The notes: generated by a model not told the origin, from the letters alone. A stretch of 64,000 bases of DNA from Tenrec ecaudatus (GCF_050624435.1 NC_134545.1:82843563-82907562), one strand, 5' to 3'; counted from the first letter of the stretch, positions 10,501 through 21,974 are shown. Numbers and translations: made by a program.

Positions 10501-10814
10501 CATTACTTGCTCCCTGGCTCCACTGTCAGTCATTGGTCACGGGGGTCAGGGGAAACCACCGCCACATGAATATGGAGACCTGCCTTTGGCCTTCTCCAGT
10601 TGAGTGAATGTGGGTCCAGTGCCTGAGCTCTCTCTAAGCCTTAGCGTATTCAACAAGAGAACAAGTGAGCTAGACCGGTTGGTCCCCAAGGGACATTTGA
10701 TCATTCTCCGGGGGGACAGGGGATTGGGAGGACTGTGTATTTCCTTTGCTCTGGCTCCCAGACTGTGTCCTAGGTCAGGTCTGTGTGAATGGTCATCCGA
10801 ACTAGGACACTTCT
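10501..10814. other. Unassigned
   Basis: No recognised feature. Confidence 0.5.
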
Positions 10815-11045
10815 GAAAGTCAAAAGCGAGCTGCTGGCTGCATGCGAGTCAATTCTGACTCCTGGGGCACCCACTCAGAGGTGTCAGAGCTGAACTCTGC
10901 TTCCCAGGGCTTTCCATGGCTGATTTTGGGGGAGTAGAGCACCAGGCCTTTTTTCAGAGGGACCCCTGGGCGGGTGGATTCAACCCATCAATCTTTCGAT
11001 GAGTAACTTAGTGGGCTAACCTTTGGCACAGCCCAGGGACTCCAT
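10815..11045 (-). mobile_element. AfroSINE, older subfamily
   Basis: Minus orientation, full length: 'agtcaattctgactcctggg', 'gggctttccatggctgattt', 'gagcaccaggccttttttca', 'caatctttcgatgagtaact', ending 'cagcccagggactcc'. It carries the 'aggcctttttt' segment that sets apart the older subfamily. Confidence 0.82.
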
Positions 11046-11404
11046 GAGAGTACAAGGAGGCTTGGTTAACAGCTACACGGCTGACCAAAAGCATCAACCA
11101 GGTGGTCCCATGCCGATGGGGAAGGCGTGGGTACCTGAGTCAGAAACCTCAGGTGGAAATCCCACTGAGGGGTGTGGCTTAAGCCACAGACACACTCTGC
11201 ACTGGCCTTCCAGGCGCCTGATGGGGTGCTGTTCAGTGTAGCACTCCCTAGGGAGCACTGGGGACACCGGAGGAGCCAGGCCATGCTGGCGAGTCCCTTC
11301 TACCAGTCATGCTACATCAATGCCCTGGGCCTGTCCCTGGGCTTCTTCCAAGAAGCAGCATCCTCACGGAGACCATCAGACCGGCAGTTGATGGGGTCCT
11401 TTTA
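11046..11404. other. Unassigned
   Basis: No recognised feature in this interval. Confidence 0.5.
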
Positions 11405-11580
11405 TCTGGCTCCAGCTCATTAACCCTCCCAGCAGCCTTGGGAGACAGGCCTTGTGATTCCCATTGTATAGCCGAGGAAATTGAGGACCAAAGCATGAAC
11501 GGACCGCAGATCACATAGCCGGTGGGTGGCAGTGTCCGGATTTCCGGCCAGGCCCGTCAGCCCTGCTCCTCCCTGTCCGC
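11405..11580 (+). repeat. MIR SINE
   Basis: Good MIR order: 'cattaaccctcccagcagcc', 'gattcccattgtatagccga', 'ggaaattgaggaccaaagca', 'gcagatcacatagccggtgg', 'gtggcagtgtccggattt'. Confidence 0.75.
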
Positions 11581-12371
11581 AACCCCCTGGGTTGGCTGCC
11601 GGAGCTGCTGCTGGCCGGCCCAGTGTGAGCTTAAGTGCTCTGAGCGGGAACCAGGGTTTGGTGATGGGGTCATGAATTATTTGCTCCAACCTCAGGCGAA
11701 GTTGTCGACATTCTGTGGTTTTTACTAAGTGTAAATGCCTTCCCTCAAGCAGAGACCGGGCTAACATGGCCAGGAAGGCACTTCGGGGATGCTGAAAACA
11801 TGTAGCGCTTGGGTGATTGGGGAGTCAACATTTGTGACCTCTTCCTTGACGTTTAGAAGGATTGCCAGTTACGTTGGCGCTCTCTCCTCTGCACGGGCCC
11901 TCCCTCGGCCTTTAGGCCGGACCTGCAGCACGTTCTTGAGCACGCTCAGCTGCCGCCCGTTGCTCAGGCCTCAGGGAGGGAAACGGAGGGCGTCTGTGCC
12001 CTGCCCAAGGTCACACTGGGTCTTGAATGCACTACTAGCTGACTTCTGAGACCCTCCAAAGTCAGGAACAGTGTTTCCTAGGAAGTAGCTCTCAGAAGCC
12101 AGTGACCTCCTGGGCAGGAATCTGAGTTACATGTAATTGGGGCAAAAGGTAGAACTCGTTCTAATAAATCAGGGACACTTGGGGACATCAAAATCTGCTT
12201 CTAGAATTCCAGGGACAAAGACCCTGGAGAGCTGCTGACCGAAACCCATTCAAGGAGGCTTTAGAATGCAGTTAAGTCCAACCAAGTCTTCTGCTTCGAT
12301 CGGCCAGATGCTGTGTCAGGTGCTTTAGAGGAAACAGAGAGGAATGAGGCAGGTCGCTATCTTCCTGGACA
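11581..12371. other. Unassigned, with possible MIR
   Basis: A weak MIR-like segment lies at about 11965-12050 ('cctgcccaaggtcacact', 'gggtcttgaatgc'). The rest shows nothing recognisable. Confidence 0.45.
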
Positions 12372-12640
12372 TTGGTGGCCCCATTTGTCCGTGGAGGCTT
12401 GTGTATTGCTATGATGCTGAACGGGTTTTTGCAGAGCTTCCAGACTAAGACGGACTCGGAAGAAAGGTCTGGTCGTCTACATCTCAAAAAAACAGCTCAG
12501 TCAAACCCTGCAGCTCCCCGAGTCTGCTCCCCGACTGGTCACGGAGCCATAAGGGACACAGGCAGTGTTTCGTTCTGTCCTGTCAGGCGGGGCTGCCAGG
12601 GCTTGGTGGTCGATGGCCATTCACATGAAAATCAATCTTT
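12372..12640 (+). mobile_element. RTE-tailed SINE-like repeat
   Basis: Family marked by 'tgtattgctatgatgctgaa', 'gcagagcttccagactaaga', 'ctcggaagaaaggtctggtc', then 'caggcagtgtttcgttctgt' and a 3' end like RTE. Related copies lie at 23148, 26315, 27285 and 30810. It shares its middle ('aagaaaggcctggygatctac') with the older AfroSINE type at 36285 and its end with RTE. Confidence 0.65.
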
Positions 12641-13744
12641 GTGGAGCTCCCGGGACAGGGGACGAGGGCGTTTCTGGCCGCCTCCCACCGCATGGCCCCA
12701 CAGCACAGAGTGGAAGAAGAGAGAGTTCTCAGGCTCGTGCTCTGGACCTTCCCTGGTAGCACGTTTGCGTGAGGACTTCCAAAGACTCGAGAAGGAAGGG
12801 AAAACGTTTTGAGAAGGAAAGTTTAATTTTCTTTTTTTTAGTCTCAGATGTACTGGATGATGACTTCCCCCCTCTCCCCTCCCCAGTGCCCACTTTTGCT
12901 GGTGGACTATTGATTGTGCCCGTGGAACACATTTCTGGATCCCAGGCTAAGGCTGTCTCCAGGGTGGGCCTGCCGTGCACACTTGTTATTCTGAACAAAC
13001 TCTAAGGGTCTCTGGCTGGGGAGCTGTCGGTGTTTCTGTCTTGGCTAGAAAACGTGCCTGTTGGCACGTGGGGTTTAGATTTGATGGCTTTCCTAAAGGG
13101 TGTCTTTAAAAATTGGGGGATTACTCAGGCCGATGACACTCTCTGCTAAAGGGATCTCTTCGGTGAGTAAATGAGCATTTGGGGACCATGAGTCCGGTTT
13201 CAGCTTCTGCCAGCATGGAGAAGCCCACTTAAAACCCATGGGAGGGAAACAGCATGGGTTGTAATGGGGGGGGCCCCTGGGGAGACAGTGGGGGAGGGGC
13301 CACGTGACTTCAGCTTGGGGCTCTGGTTGGCAGAACTCCTCTTTCACCTTCACTTAGGTCACCCTGCCCACTGGGCAGACCCCTGACTTGCAGGGTGAAT
13401 GGGGGCAGGCACCTCTTTATCGTCCTACCAGCTGAGCGTTGTTGGCCTTGCAACTGTGACACGGGGTGTTGGGTCTTCTTCTCAGAGTGACACGGAGCAG
13501 AGCTGTTTACCAGCAGAGCCAGAGCAGGAAGTGACTTGCAGTCCTTGTGACAAAATTAAATGCCTCCATGGGTGTGGTGTCGTTTTCTTTGCTTGGGAAA
13601 TAGCCTGGCATGGTGTGCAGAGGGCTCCACCCTGGCTCGGGCTTGTCTGTCACAGAGTCTTCCTCAACTTTGGATTCTACTTGTGTGAAATAGGGCCCTT
13701 TCTGACACTGGAATGCCACCCTCCCCACTCTGTCTAAAAGGCTG
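12641..13744. other. Unassigned
   Basis: No recognised repeat. A polypyrimidine tract and AG at about 12828-12841 and another at 12869-12886 look like splice acceptors, but the open frame behind them (12769-13005) has no recognisable domain. I do not call an exon. Confidence 0.5.
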
Positions 13745-14345
13745 ATAATTTTATTGCATTTTTGGTGAAAGTTTACACCATTTGACCATTTCTACACAGA
13801 TTGTTCAATGACCTCAATTGCCTATATCTCAATGTGTCCACATTCTCCTGAATGGTGTCCCGCTTAGGCCCTTCCTAGCACTCTGGGTACCCTGCCCCCT
13901 AGCTTCTCAGCCTTGCGTTGGGGTGATGAGTTGGACTTTCAGTCTCATACTGGTGATTTGGAAGGAGAGCACCAATGTTGGGTGATCTCAGGGGATTGGC
14001 TTGGTTCCAGAGTGCCTAATGAGTATCTTGGGGTTATAATCCCAGCCTGGGGGGAGGGGAGGATGTCCTCTCTTTTCTACTGTTAAATATATATATATAT
14101 ATATAAAACAAGAGTTTGAGTTCTCCACATATTTCCACCATTCTATCCAGGACCAACTCTGGGACCCTGGTCAGAACTGTCAGTGGTGATGGCTGGGCAC
14201 CATCTATCTCTCTCTGATCTCAGGTGGAGGAACTTGTGGCTCTTGTAGATTTGTTCCTTTTGTGGCTACCGTCTTTCGGTTTTGCTCCACAGTCACAGCG
14301 TAGCTGGTCACTCACCAGCCTTTAAGACTATGGACTTTACTTATA
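13745..14345 (-). mobile_element. L1 3' UTR, older afrotherian type
   Basis: Minus orientation: 'tttggtgaaagtttacacca' next to a T-rich end, 'gactttcagtctcatactgg', 'tctgggaccctggtcagaac', 'tgtcagtggtgatggctggg', 'caccatctatctctctctga' and 'agcctttaagactatggac'. The order follows elephant L1 3' UTRs as I remember them. An (AT)n run interrupts it at 14086-14105. Confidence 0.7.
14086..14105. repeat. (AT)n microsatellite
   Basis: About ten AT dinucleotides inside the L1 3' UTR. Confidence 0.95.
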
Positions 14346-14384
14346 GACTAGGAGGCAGGTGGATTTCATGAAATACGTCTGCCA

Positions 14385-14598
14385 AAAGGAACCCTGGGGG
14401 CATAGTGCTTGCACTGTAGGCTACAGTAGGGAAAGTCAGCGGTTTCAAACCACCAGCCACTCCTTGGGAGGAGGCCAGGGCTTTCTGTTCCCATTAACAG
14501 TTATCGGCTCGGAAATGCCCAGCAGCAGCTCAATCCTTTCCTGGGGGTCCCTGCGAATCAACATCGACTCTGTGGCAGTCAGTTTGGTGTTTTCTCAT
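14385..14598 (+). mobile_element. AfroSINE
   Basis: 'aaccctgggggcatagtgct', 'gtcagcggtttcaaaccacc', 'agccactccttgggagga', 'ttatcggctcggaaatgccc', ending 'catcgactctgtggcagtca'. Full length and moderately diverged. Confidence 0.88.
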
Positions 14599-14769
14599 GT
14601 TATGCCATTTGACTGAGCTGCCCCATGAGACTGTGGCCCCACGCCTTCACACTCAGACAACAAACATCGGCAGGAGTTTGGTGATGTCTGAGGACTATGC
14701 ATCTGTGCGTCTTCAATGACTCTATGTGCTTACACCCGCATCCTGGCATTTATACTACTCAGAATTGAC

Positions 14770-14998
14770 TTGATGGCCGTGGGCATAGATACTTCTGAGT
14801 GATGATAAATGGGGTTGGCATCAGGCCGGTAAGCGTGAGGCTGGTGGTTTAAATCCATCAGCTGCTCCACAGGAAAAGGACGAGCCTGTCTGCTCCTGTG
14901 AAGAGTTACTCTCAGAAACCGTACGGTGCTGTTCTATTCGATACGGCCAATAAGAATCAGAATCCACTCCACGGCGATGGGCTCGGCTTGGAGGTTTG
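14770..14998 (+). mobile_element. AfroSINE
   Basis: 'ggctggtggtttaaatccat', 'cagctgctccacaggaaaag', 'gagttactctcagaaaccgt', 'agaatcagaatccactccac'. The 5' edge is indistinct. Confidence 0.8.
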
Positions 14999-15208
14999 TA
15001 GATACTTCTCCCTGTTCACGTCTGTACCTGCCTCGGTACCCATTTGCCCAGCCTCACCATATGTGCCAGGATGCTAGCTTTCATGTTGGTTGTGCTTACT
15101 ACAGCCACCTCCGGAGCTGCTTTCCCCATCACCCAAGAGAACTAGTCTCTATGGTAGAAAGTTCATGTCCCCCTCCACTTCCTGCCCTGCCAACCTCTCG
15201 TGACCACT

Positions 15209-15210
<2 letters not shown>

Positions 15211-15244
<34 letters not shown>
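15211..15244. repeat. (TC)n microsatellite
   Basis: About 17 TC dinucleotides. An open frame on the opposite strand reading as alternating R/E is only this repeat translated. Confidence 0.95.
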
Positions 15245-15247
<3 letters not shown>

Positions 15248-15519
15248 CTAGTCTGGTCTTCCTCTAAGAGAAGGATCAAAGAATAGTTGTCCGTCTGTGC
15301 TTGGTTGTCTTGTGCATGATGAATCTGAACTTCTGGCTGGCTGGCGCTGAGGCCCCCGCTTCCCATGGACTGGTTCTCAGCAGCCACATCCATAACAGCC
15401 AGGCGCTGCCGCTAAAATTGGATTGTCAACCGAGAGAACAAATGCTCTAGAGCACTGTACAAATGGACAAGGTTAGAGCCAAACCTTCCCGAGGGCTACC
15501 TATTTGTCAAAACTTTGCT

Positions 15520-15745
15520 CTAAAGACTGCGTGTGTTCATTCATTTAAATCTCACAACCAGGGTAACGAATGTACAAATGTGCTTTACACAATGGATGTA
15601 TGTATGGATTGTGATAAGCGTTGTATGAGCCCCCAATAAAATGATTAAAAACAATAAATACAAAATAAATCTCACGACCAGCCTGTGAGACAGGAGGCGA
15701 TATTCGTCCCACTCTACAGATGAAGCTGCCTGAGCTTAGTTGCGA
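15520..15745 (+). repeat. MIR split by L1 tail
   Basis: MIR sequence runs up to 15561 ('catttaaatctcacaaccag') and resumes at 15667 ('aaatctcacgaccagcctgt', 'cactctacagatgaagctgc'). The repeated part is the L1 target duplication. Confidence 0.7.
15562..15666 (+). mobile_element. L1 3' tail, 105 bp
   Basis: Only the last part of the tenrec-type L1 3' end: 'ggtaacgaatgtacaaatgt', 'gattgtgataagcgttgtat', 'gagcccccaataaaatgatt', then an A-rich tail. Target duplication aaatctcacaaccag (15547-15561) / aaatctcacgaccag (15667-15681), 14 of 15. A severely 5'-truncated retrotransposition. Confidence 0.85.
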
Positions 15746-16061
15746 TGGGACTCGACGGGACTCGACGGGACTGGGATTCCTCTCTCTGCTCCTGGTTTTG
15801 CTTGAGAAAGTGTTCTCTCTGGGGAGGGCAAGTAGGAGCCTGCACATTTGGGGGGAGGATTATAGGGGTTCCAAGTTCTCCCCTAGGCCAAGGTCTCTCT
15901 CATTAGGTCTTCCCAGAAAGAAGAGTGGGGAGAAGAGGCTTTTTCGATCATCCTCTTGCTGGTTAGTCTTCCCCTTTCACCTGGTGATGAGGTAGGGATC
16001 ATACTAATACCGCTGCTGTGATATTACTAAGGATGTTACATTTAGTAAGCCGTTTATCTCA
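15746..16061. other. Unassigned
   Basis: Contains a small 10-bp repeat near 15746-15770 (gggactcgac x2-3). Nothing else recognised. Confidence 0.5.
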
Positions 16062-16262
16062 GTTACACGGCGCTCTGGGGCATATGAGTTCAGCTGCTAA
16101 CTGCAAGGTCCACAGTTTGAAACCACCAGCTACTCCTTGGGACAAAAATGGGGCTTTCTCCTCCCATTAAGAGTTACAGTCTCTGAAACCCACAGAGGCA
16201 GTTCTGCACTGCCCTGTAGGGTCAGTATAAGTCAGCATCCACTCGATGCAGAGAGTTTTAAG
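16062..16262 (+). mobile_element. AfroSINE
   Basis: 'cggcgctctggggcatatga', 'cagctgctaactgcaaggtc', 'gaaaccaccagctactcctt', 'gagttacagtctctgaaacc', 'gcatccactcgatgcagaga'. Confidence 0.88.
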
Positions 16263-16985
16263 ACTGCCTAGGACAGGCCTGGAGAGGAGGAGGTAGGCCC
16301 TTGGCATATGCACATTTTATTAAGCCCCCAAATTAAGGAAGGTCCTTATTGCTGGACTCTTACAGATGAAGTCCTGCAGGCTGGGAGAGATCACAGATAC
16401 TTGCCTAAGAACCCCAACTAGGAGGGAGTGCCCAGTTGGACTGACCTTAAAGGCCATCTTGTCCCACGCTATTTTAGGGACCTTCCTGCTCTCGGATTGC
16501 TGATCACTAAGTCCTTCTCAATGGGGCACCCAGGGGACCAGACCTCTACTCACATCCCCTTTATCCCGCATTCCTCAGTAGTGAAGACCCAAGGGCAGGT
16601 ACAAGTAGGGCCACTTGTACCTGTGAAAGGGAGACACATGCTAATCAAGACAAAGCCCCTCGCTTGCCTCACCTCTGTGACAGTCATGCCCACAGAGTCT
16701 CTGTCAAGAGGGTTGGCTTCTGTGAGAAGTCATGTCAGGCTCTTTGTCTCCCAGAATCCCTTGCTCCTTGTTGGGACACATAGCCACCAGCATCAGGCTC
16801 TCAGCGCAGGATTCAGAGCATGCTGTGGGACAAGCCAGGCTTCAGGGGGAGCGAAGGCTGTTGCTGGTGAGGAGGCTGTGTCCGAGCTGGCTCAGCGAGG
16901 AGAACCCATTCCTTTCTCTACCTGACCCTTTAACCACAGACCAGAGCTGATGGGATTAGGTTTGACTCCAGAGCCACTCCAGGCC
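16263..16985. other. Unassigned
   Basis: Open frames to 165 codons (16428-16925) lack recognisable domains and overlap a second open frame. No repeat recognised. Confidence 0.5.
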
Positions 16986-17190
16986 AACCTCTGCACTGCC
17001 ATGGAATAGTCTCTGACTCCTAGTGACCATCGAGGACAGAGTAGAACTGCCTCGTTGGGTTGTCCAGGAGGTACCCTTCCAGGAAGCAGGCTGTCACAGC
17101 TTTTCCCTCTGAGGAGCAGCTGGTGGCTTTGAACTGCTAACCTTCTGATTGGCAGCTGAGGGCTTACATGGTGTCCCAGGCTGGTCCTCT
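16986..17190 (-). mobile_element. AfroSINE, diverged
   Basis: 'ctctgactcctagtgaccat', 'cagagtagaactgcctcgtt', 'ggagcagctggtggctttga', 'actgctaaccttctgattgg' in minus orientation. Confidence 0.8.
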
Positions 17191-17249
17191 CCCATGGAAG
17201 CCACGCCCCTTCCCTGCATCAGCACCCTCACCTCCACAATGAAGACAGT

Positions 17250-17375
17250 GGCTCACCCAGCTGGCTGGGCTGTGATGAGGACTCCGTGAGGTTACGTCTA
17301 TTAAGCACTGAGAAGCGTGCGTGGCTCAGAGTAAGAGCGGAATAAATGGTGGCTATTAGCGCTATTATTATCTCT
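17250..17375 (+). repeat. MIR 3' part
   Basis: 'gttacgtctattaagcactg', 'gtggctcagagtaagagcgg', 'aataaatggtggctattagc': the MIR 3' segment ending in a short (TTA) stretch. Confidence 0.6.
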
Positions 17376-18237
17376 GTCCTTGAGGAGTTCACAGTCTGGT
17401 GAGACCAGGCATTAAAAAAAACACACAGATAATTTCTTAATGACTCCGGCCAGGAAGTGATGCCGGGTTACAGGAGTAATGCTGCCAGAATTTCCTGCCT
17501 CCCTACTCTCTGTGAAATGCACTGAGGTCATGTTCTCGGCCTCATTCCGGAGGTGGGGCAGCCTCCCAAGGGCCCCTCTGCAGGTACCCCTTCAGCCCCG
17601 GGCCTGTAGGGTAGGAGGGGCATGGGGATGGGTTGGGGTTCAGCTCTAGGGTCTCACCCCTTTGTTCTTGTCCAGGCTCACCTGCTGGCAGGAGAGAAAA
17701 ACCGGATGAGGGATGGAAAGAGGGGCCAGGATCCTTTGCCATTCTGTTTTGCAGACAAGAGACAATGAAAACGGAAGAGCTGGAAATTTAGCAGCCCGGT
17801 GACAAGCAGCCTATGAAATGATAGTCCCCTGGTAAGCGATAAGCCTTTTGGAAGCAGCAAAGCAGAAAGGGATTAGTGGGGTGAAGATAGGAACCCCCAT
17901 GCCACTAGCCTAATGGAACTGCTCTGGAGGACTGGGTCTGGGCAGCTGTCCTGACTCGGCAGGGGGCGTCATCATTCCATCTTGCTGCACCTGGCAGACT
18001 TCCCACAGGTGGAACTCGACTCTCCAATATGACCTGTTTGAGAGTCTTAAAGCTCACGAGCTTAAGTAAACTGTGTTCCCAGGGCCAGACGGCACTAGAC
18101 TTGCCAGTGACTCCAGAAATCCCCAGCATTAACCAAACTTTTGATCAACTTATTCTCTGAGACAAATTGTACAAAATAAATGATTTTACTTTCTCTCTTT
18201 CTTCAGCACTTGTCAACTTTGTACCTGAAACACCATC
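17376..18237. other. Unassigned
   Basis: No gene or repeat recognised. Confidence 0.5.
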
Positions 18238-18671
18238 TGTGTCAGTCTGGGTGGACTAGAGAAACAAATTCATAGACACCCATATGTATGTAAGAAAGAG
18301 CTTTATATAAAAGGGTAATTGTATATTAAGGAAACATGCCAGCCCAGTCCAGATCAAGTCCGTGAGTCCGATATACATGCAATGACACTGAATGAAGGAA
18401 GATCACAGGCCAGCGGGTGGAAAATCTTGTGGATCCAGTGGCGGTGGAAGCATCTCAGCACTAGCGTGGGTCTCCGCATGATTCCTCCAGCTCCAGGACT
18501 CTGACTACATCAGCGTAACTGCATGTGGTTTGTCAAGAATGTCTTGCAGCAAGTGTGTGTCTCAGAATCCTCAGGAGAAGGCCATGCCTACACAGAGTCC
18601 TCATTGGCTGTGACCTGATTGACAGGCTAGACTCCACCCCTTGACAAGTTGATTATTATATAACTGCCACA
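18238..18671 (-). mobile_element. ERVL-like solo LTR
   Basis: On the + strand it begins tgtgtcagtctgggtggact and 'agagaaacaaattcatagac' (reverse of the ERVL-like 3' end), with 'gagctttatataaaagggt' as the TATA/poly(A)-region counterpart, and ends 'ttatataactgccaca'. Flanked by a perfect 5-bp duplication ccatc (18233-18237, 18672-18676). No internal genes. Confidence 0.82.
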
Positions 18672-18789
18672 CCATCTCCTGGAGTTAGCTGTAAGAGGAC
18701 AAATTTAGAACCTGTCATTTATTGTCTTGGAGTAAATCATCACCTGGATTGCAACCTTGCGGGAGGTCAGATGAGCTCATGTGAGGGTG

Positions 18790-19312
18790 TGTTAGACTGG
18801 GTTCTTTAGAAAGGCAAGACTCATGACACTTGTGTGTGGCTGATGTGCTAGAAAGGGATTTATATCAAGATATGGTTCACACAGTTGTAGGGGTAGCTAA
18901 GTCCAGTCTGTTTCAAGACCCTTAGTCAGATGTAAGGCTAACAGCTTCTCCTGCCTCCTGTAGCTGCAGGAACGGATGAACAGGAAGTAGGAAGATGAAG
19001 CAGGAAATCCACAGGCTGATATGATGGATGCAGAGCTGAATGAATCCAAGATTGCTCAACAAACCAGACACAGAATCCAGATCCAGCAGAAGCCAGCTAA
19101 CTTCTACACACTGCCCATTTTTCCTAAGAGGAGGCTGCCATCCAAATGAAATTTCCCTTGATCATATCAAAACAGTGACCATATGTAGGTCTATTCTCCC
19201 TACAACTGCTTGGGGCCAACCACATCCCTCATGGAGTTGACCGCACTGTATTAGATCATATCATGGGAGACTCCTGACCACCCAAGTTGACATAAAGCCT
19301 AACTGTCACGTA
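18790..19312 (-). mobile_element. ERVL-like solo LTR
   Basis: Begins tgttagactgggttctttag, and its far end reads (minus strand) as '...gttaggctttatgtcaactt', the conserved start of ERVL/MLT2-like LTRs. Perfect 5-bp duplication gggtg (18785-18789, 19313-19317). The final CA has become TA. A diverged relative lies at 44566-45047. Confidence 0.82.
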
Positions 19313-19317
19313 GGGTG

Positions 19318-19604
19318 CGATGGGACTGAAGTTAAAGGTGACCTTCAGGTTTCTAGGCTGGGGGACCATCCCTAAAGAAGGCTACTGATAGGGTCTAGGC
19401 ATCACCTAGGACACCCTGCCCACAGGATGCCATGGAGGGCACTGGGGGAACTTCTCTGGTCCCTGGATCAGCTGGAAGGGGCACCGTAAACCCTCAAGGA
19501 TGGAATTCCTGTTCATAACCGCTCAGTCTTCTCCTACTCCGGTTCTCAATCTCTTCCTACAGTGTTGTCACTTTCTACTCTTTGCCTAGCCTTGAGAGCA
19601 CCGT
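19318..19604. other. Unassigned
   Basis: No recognised feature. Confidence 0.5.
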
Positions 19605-19765
19605 GGTCAGGAGCTCAGCTGCTAACGGAGGTTGGGGGCTTGAACCCGTGCTGCAGCTCTGGGTGAGAAAAGACTTGGCCATCTGTGTCCTTAGAGACGA
19701 CAGCTTCTAGAAGCCCATGGGTCTGTTATTTAGGGTCACGATGAGTTAGAATGGACCTGCTGACA
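19605..19765 (+). mobile_element. AfroSINE, diverged
   Basis: 'gagcaccgtggtcaggagct', 'cagctgctaacggaggttgg', 'cttgaacccgtgctgcagct', 'gggtcacgatgagttagaat'. Confidence 0.72.
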
Positions 19766-20224
19766 CACCACCACTGCACCTTGACTGCTGGGTGACTTGG
19801 GGAGCCATCAGCTTGAATGAACAAGTAGCCAACAAACACGAAAGAGACAAGCAGCACCCCCAATGTCAGCGTGACAGAGGGGTGCTGTTGCTTTTTCTCC
19901 TCCAGGACACGTGTATTTGTGGTTGTGATGTTATAGATTGCACACATTAATACGGTCATATTTTCTGTTAGTAAAATCGTTCCTGGCTCCTATGGTGGGA
20001 TTAAATATACCAGTATTTCATGGTGTTCCGCAAAGAGCCCCATAACTTCCAGGTGCTCAGCCACACGGACGAGTTTGAGAACCACTGATCTATAATAAAG
20101 GGTAAAATCATTGAGCACATAAGTAAGCAGGATGTTTCAAAGAAGTCATTTGTCACAAAATGTATCAGTGCTCTGGGAGGTGGTAGGTACATTGGAATGG
20201 AAGCAAACTGGTTAATCTAAGTTA
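19766..20224. other. Unassigned
   Basis: No gene or repeat recognised with confidence. Confidence 0.5.
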
Positions 20225-20545
20225 TTAAAATTTCCCCCAAACTGATTACAATGATTGACACATAACCATACACCCCTCTATAGGGGGGAGAACAACAGAA
20301 ACATGGCAGAAGGGCAACAGTGGTCAGTGTGAGAGATGAAAACAATAATGTACAATCTATCAGGGGGTAATGGAGGTGGGGGGGGAGGGGGTAAAAAGAG
20401 CTGATCCCAAGGGCTCAATAGAAAGTAAATGACTAGAAAAGAATGATGGCAACATATGTACACACATGCCTGATTCAACTGATGCATGGATTGTGATAAG
20501 AGTTGTATAAGCCCCCAATGAAATGATTTAAATATTTTAAAAAGA
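20225..20545 (+). mobile_element. L1 3' tail, 5'-truncated
   Basis: 'tgattacaatgattgacaca', a G-rich polypurine stretch at 20366-20392 typical of L1 3' UTRs, 'gctgatcccaagggctcaat', 'gattgtgataagagttgtat', 'aagcccccaatgaaatgatt', then A-rich. Same subfamily as 48060-48360 (acacataaacca version). Confidence 0.8.
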
Positions 20546-21339
20546 TGGAATTTCCTCCCCCCAACAAATTTTCCCCCCAAATATGGATTAGGTATCATAT
20601 CCATTAGACTTGATGTGGGATTCTCTTTTAAGACCTCTTTTGGTCTTTAGAGCCAAACAAGAGTCAATCTCATGACTGCACGGGCTTCATTATATAATAG
20701 TCACGCTTTGACGGGTGTTTTTGATTGGTGCCAACCGGTTAGCATGCTCAGCCACTAGCGAAGAGATCAGAGATATTACTTTACCTGGAGATGCCTCTGA
20801 AGAAAGAACTGGAAATCTACTTCCAAACCCTGGGCGATTGGTCCCCCTAAGGAGCACAGAGCTATTGGGACACACATGGTCACCACACATTAGAACCAAC
20901 GTGATTCCAACAAGGACCTTTTACTTTGCTCCTCCCAGCCCAGCCAGGCACCAGGGGAGATATAAAGGACAACCCCAAGGTTGTATCCGGGTCCCAGAGT
21001 CCATACCGGCTACCTCCCAATGAGTTGACTTGGGAGGCGCCCCCAAAGAGAAGGGAACTTCCTGGCGTTCCATCCCACCGAGTGACCAAACAGAACTAAG
21101 CAAGGGGTGTTGGGAGTCTACATGTTCTTTTCTGCAGCCATTGAAAACCTTGCTTTGCCCTTGAACGCATTGTGGGACCAGCTCCAGCTGGATGGGGGCG
21201 TGCATGTGGGACAGTGGGCACCCACACATCAAGAAGTTTCCAGGCAGACCAAAGGGGTGGTGATTTGGAAGGAGAAGAGAGAGGAGGAAAAGTAATAATT
21301 ACTCAAGAAGAAGAATAAAACCCTAATAATAATTTTTCA
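20546..21339. other. Unassigned
   Basis: No recognised gene. ORFs of about 100 codons on both strands overlap and lack domains. Confidence 0.5.
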
Positions 21340-21465
21340 GACTGTGACTCTTGACAAGAGTAGAAAGCCCATCTTTCTCTCGGATTTAGGAGTGCCCAGT
21401 GGGTTCAAACTGGAGACCTTGAGTTGTGGATCAAAGTCCAGCGCTTAACCATGACACCACGGAGC
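21340..21465 (-). mobile_element. AfroSINE, partial
   Basis: 'gtagaaagcccatctttctc', 'gtgggttcaaactggagacc', 'gcgcttaaccatgacaccac' in minus orientation. Confidence 0.72.
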
Positions 21466-21484
21466 AGTAGTTATGAGTTTGGCT

Positions 21485-21602
21485 GTCGTTCATTAGGAGA
21501 AAGACGAGGCTTTCTACTCCTATAAACAGTTACAGTCTCAGAACCTTACACAAGAAGTTCAACCCTGCCCTATAGGGTCAGCATCGACTCAATAGCAGAG
21601 AA
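21485..21602 (+). mobile_element. AfroSINE 3' half
   Basis: 'ggagaaagacgaggctttct', 'gttacagtctcagaacctta', 'ccctgccctatagggtcagc', 'atcgactcaatagcagagaa'. Head missing. Confidence 0.82.
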
Positions 21603-21654
21603 TTTGCTTTCTTGGGGGTAGGGGTGGATACACCTTAGACCTTGAAAGAAAGAA

Positions 21655-21845
21655 CCAAGTTCACTGGCATGGAGTCGAGTCAGACTCACGGCGACTCTGT
21701 GGGACAGGATGGAATTTCCCCGACAGGTTTCTGAGATGGTGACACTCTTTAGAGGAGTAGGAAGCCCGAGAAGCAGCTGGTGGTTTTGAACTGCTGCCCT
21801 TGTGGATTCTAGCCCAGTGTGTCGCCACGACACCACGTGGGGTGC
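21655..21845 (-). mobile_element. AfroSINE
   Basis: 'gagtcgagtcagactcacgg', 'cgactctgtgggacaggatg', 'gcagctggtggttttgaact', ending 'gtcgccacgacaccacgtgg'. Close to full length. Confidence 0.88.
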
Positions 21846-21974
21846 TGGCAGACCTTGGAAGAAGGTGATGCCAAATGAAATGAAACGGAGTGTGGTACAA
21901 GACGGTGTCTGCTGGTAATACAGCCGGAGGGAGAGAAAGGGAATTTAGAAAACAGAGAAGCTAACAGGTTCGGG

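Noticed and set aside
12769-13005. Splice-acceptor-like tracts followed by an open frame
   Set aside because: No donor-bounded exon or recognisable protein; two competing acceptor-like tracts and no supporting neighbours.
20040-20095. 'gagtttgagaaccactgat' resembling a SPIN end
   Set aside because: No matching SPIN interior or opposite terminus nearby.
20278-20604. Pro-rich open frame on the minus strand
   Set aside because: Reverse translation of the L1 3' UTR polypurine block; similar frames recur in the other L1 tails.
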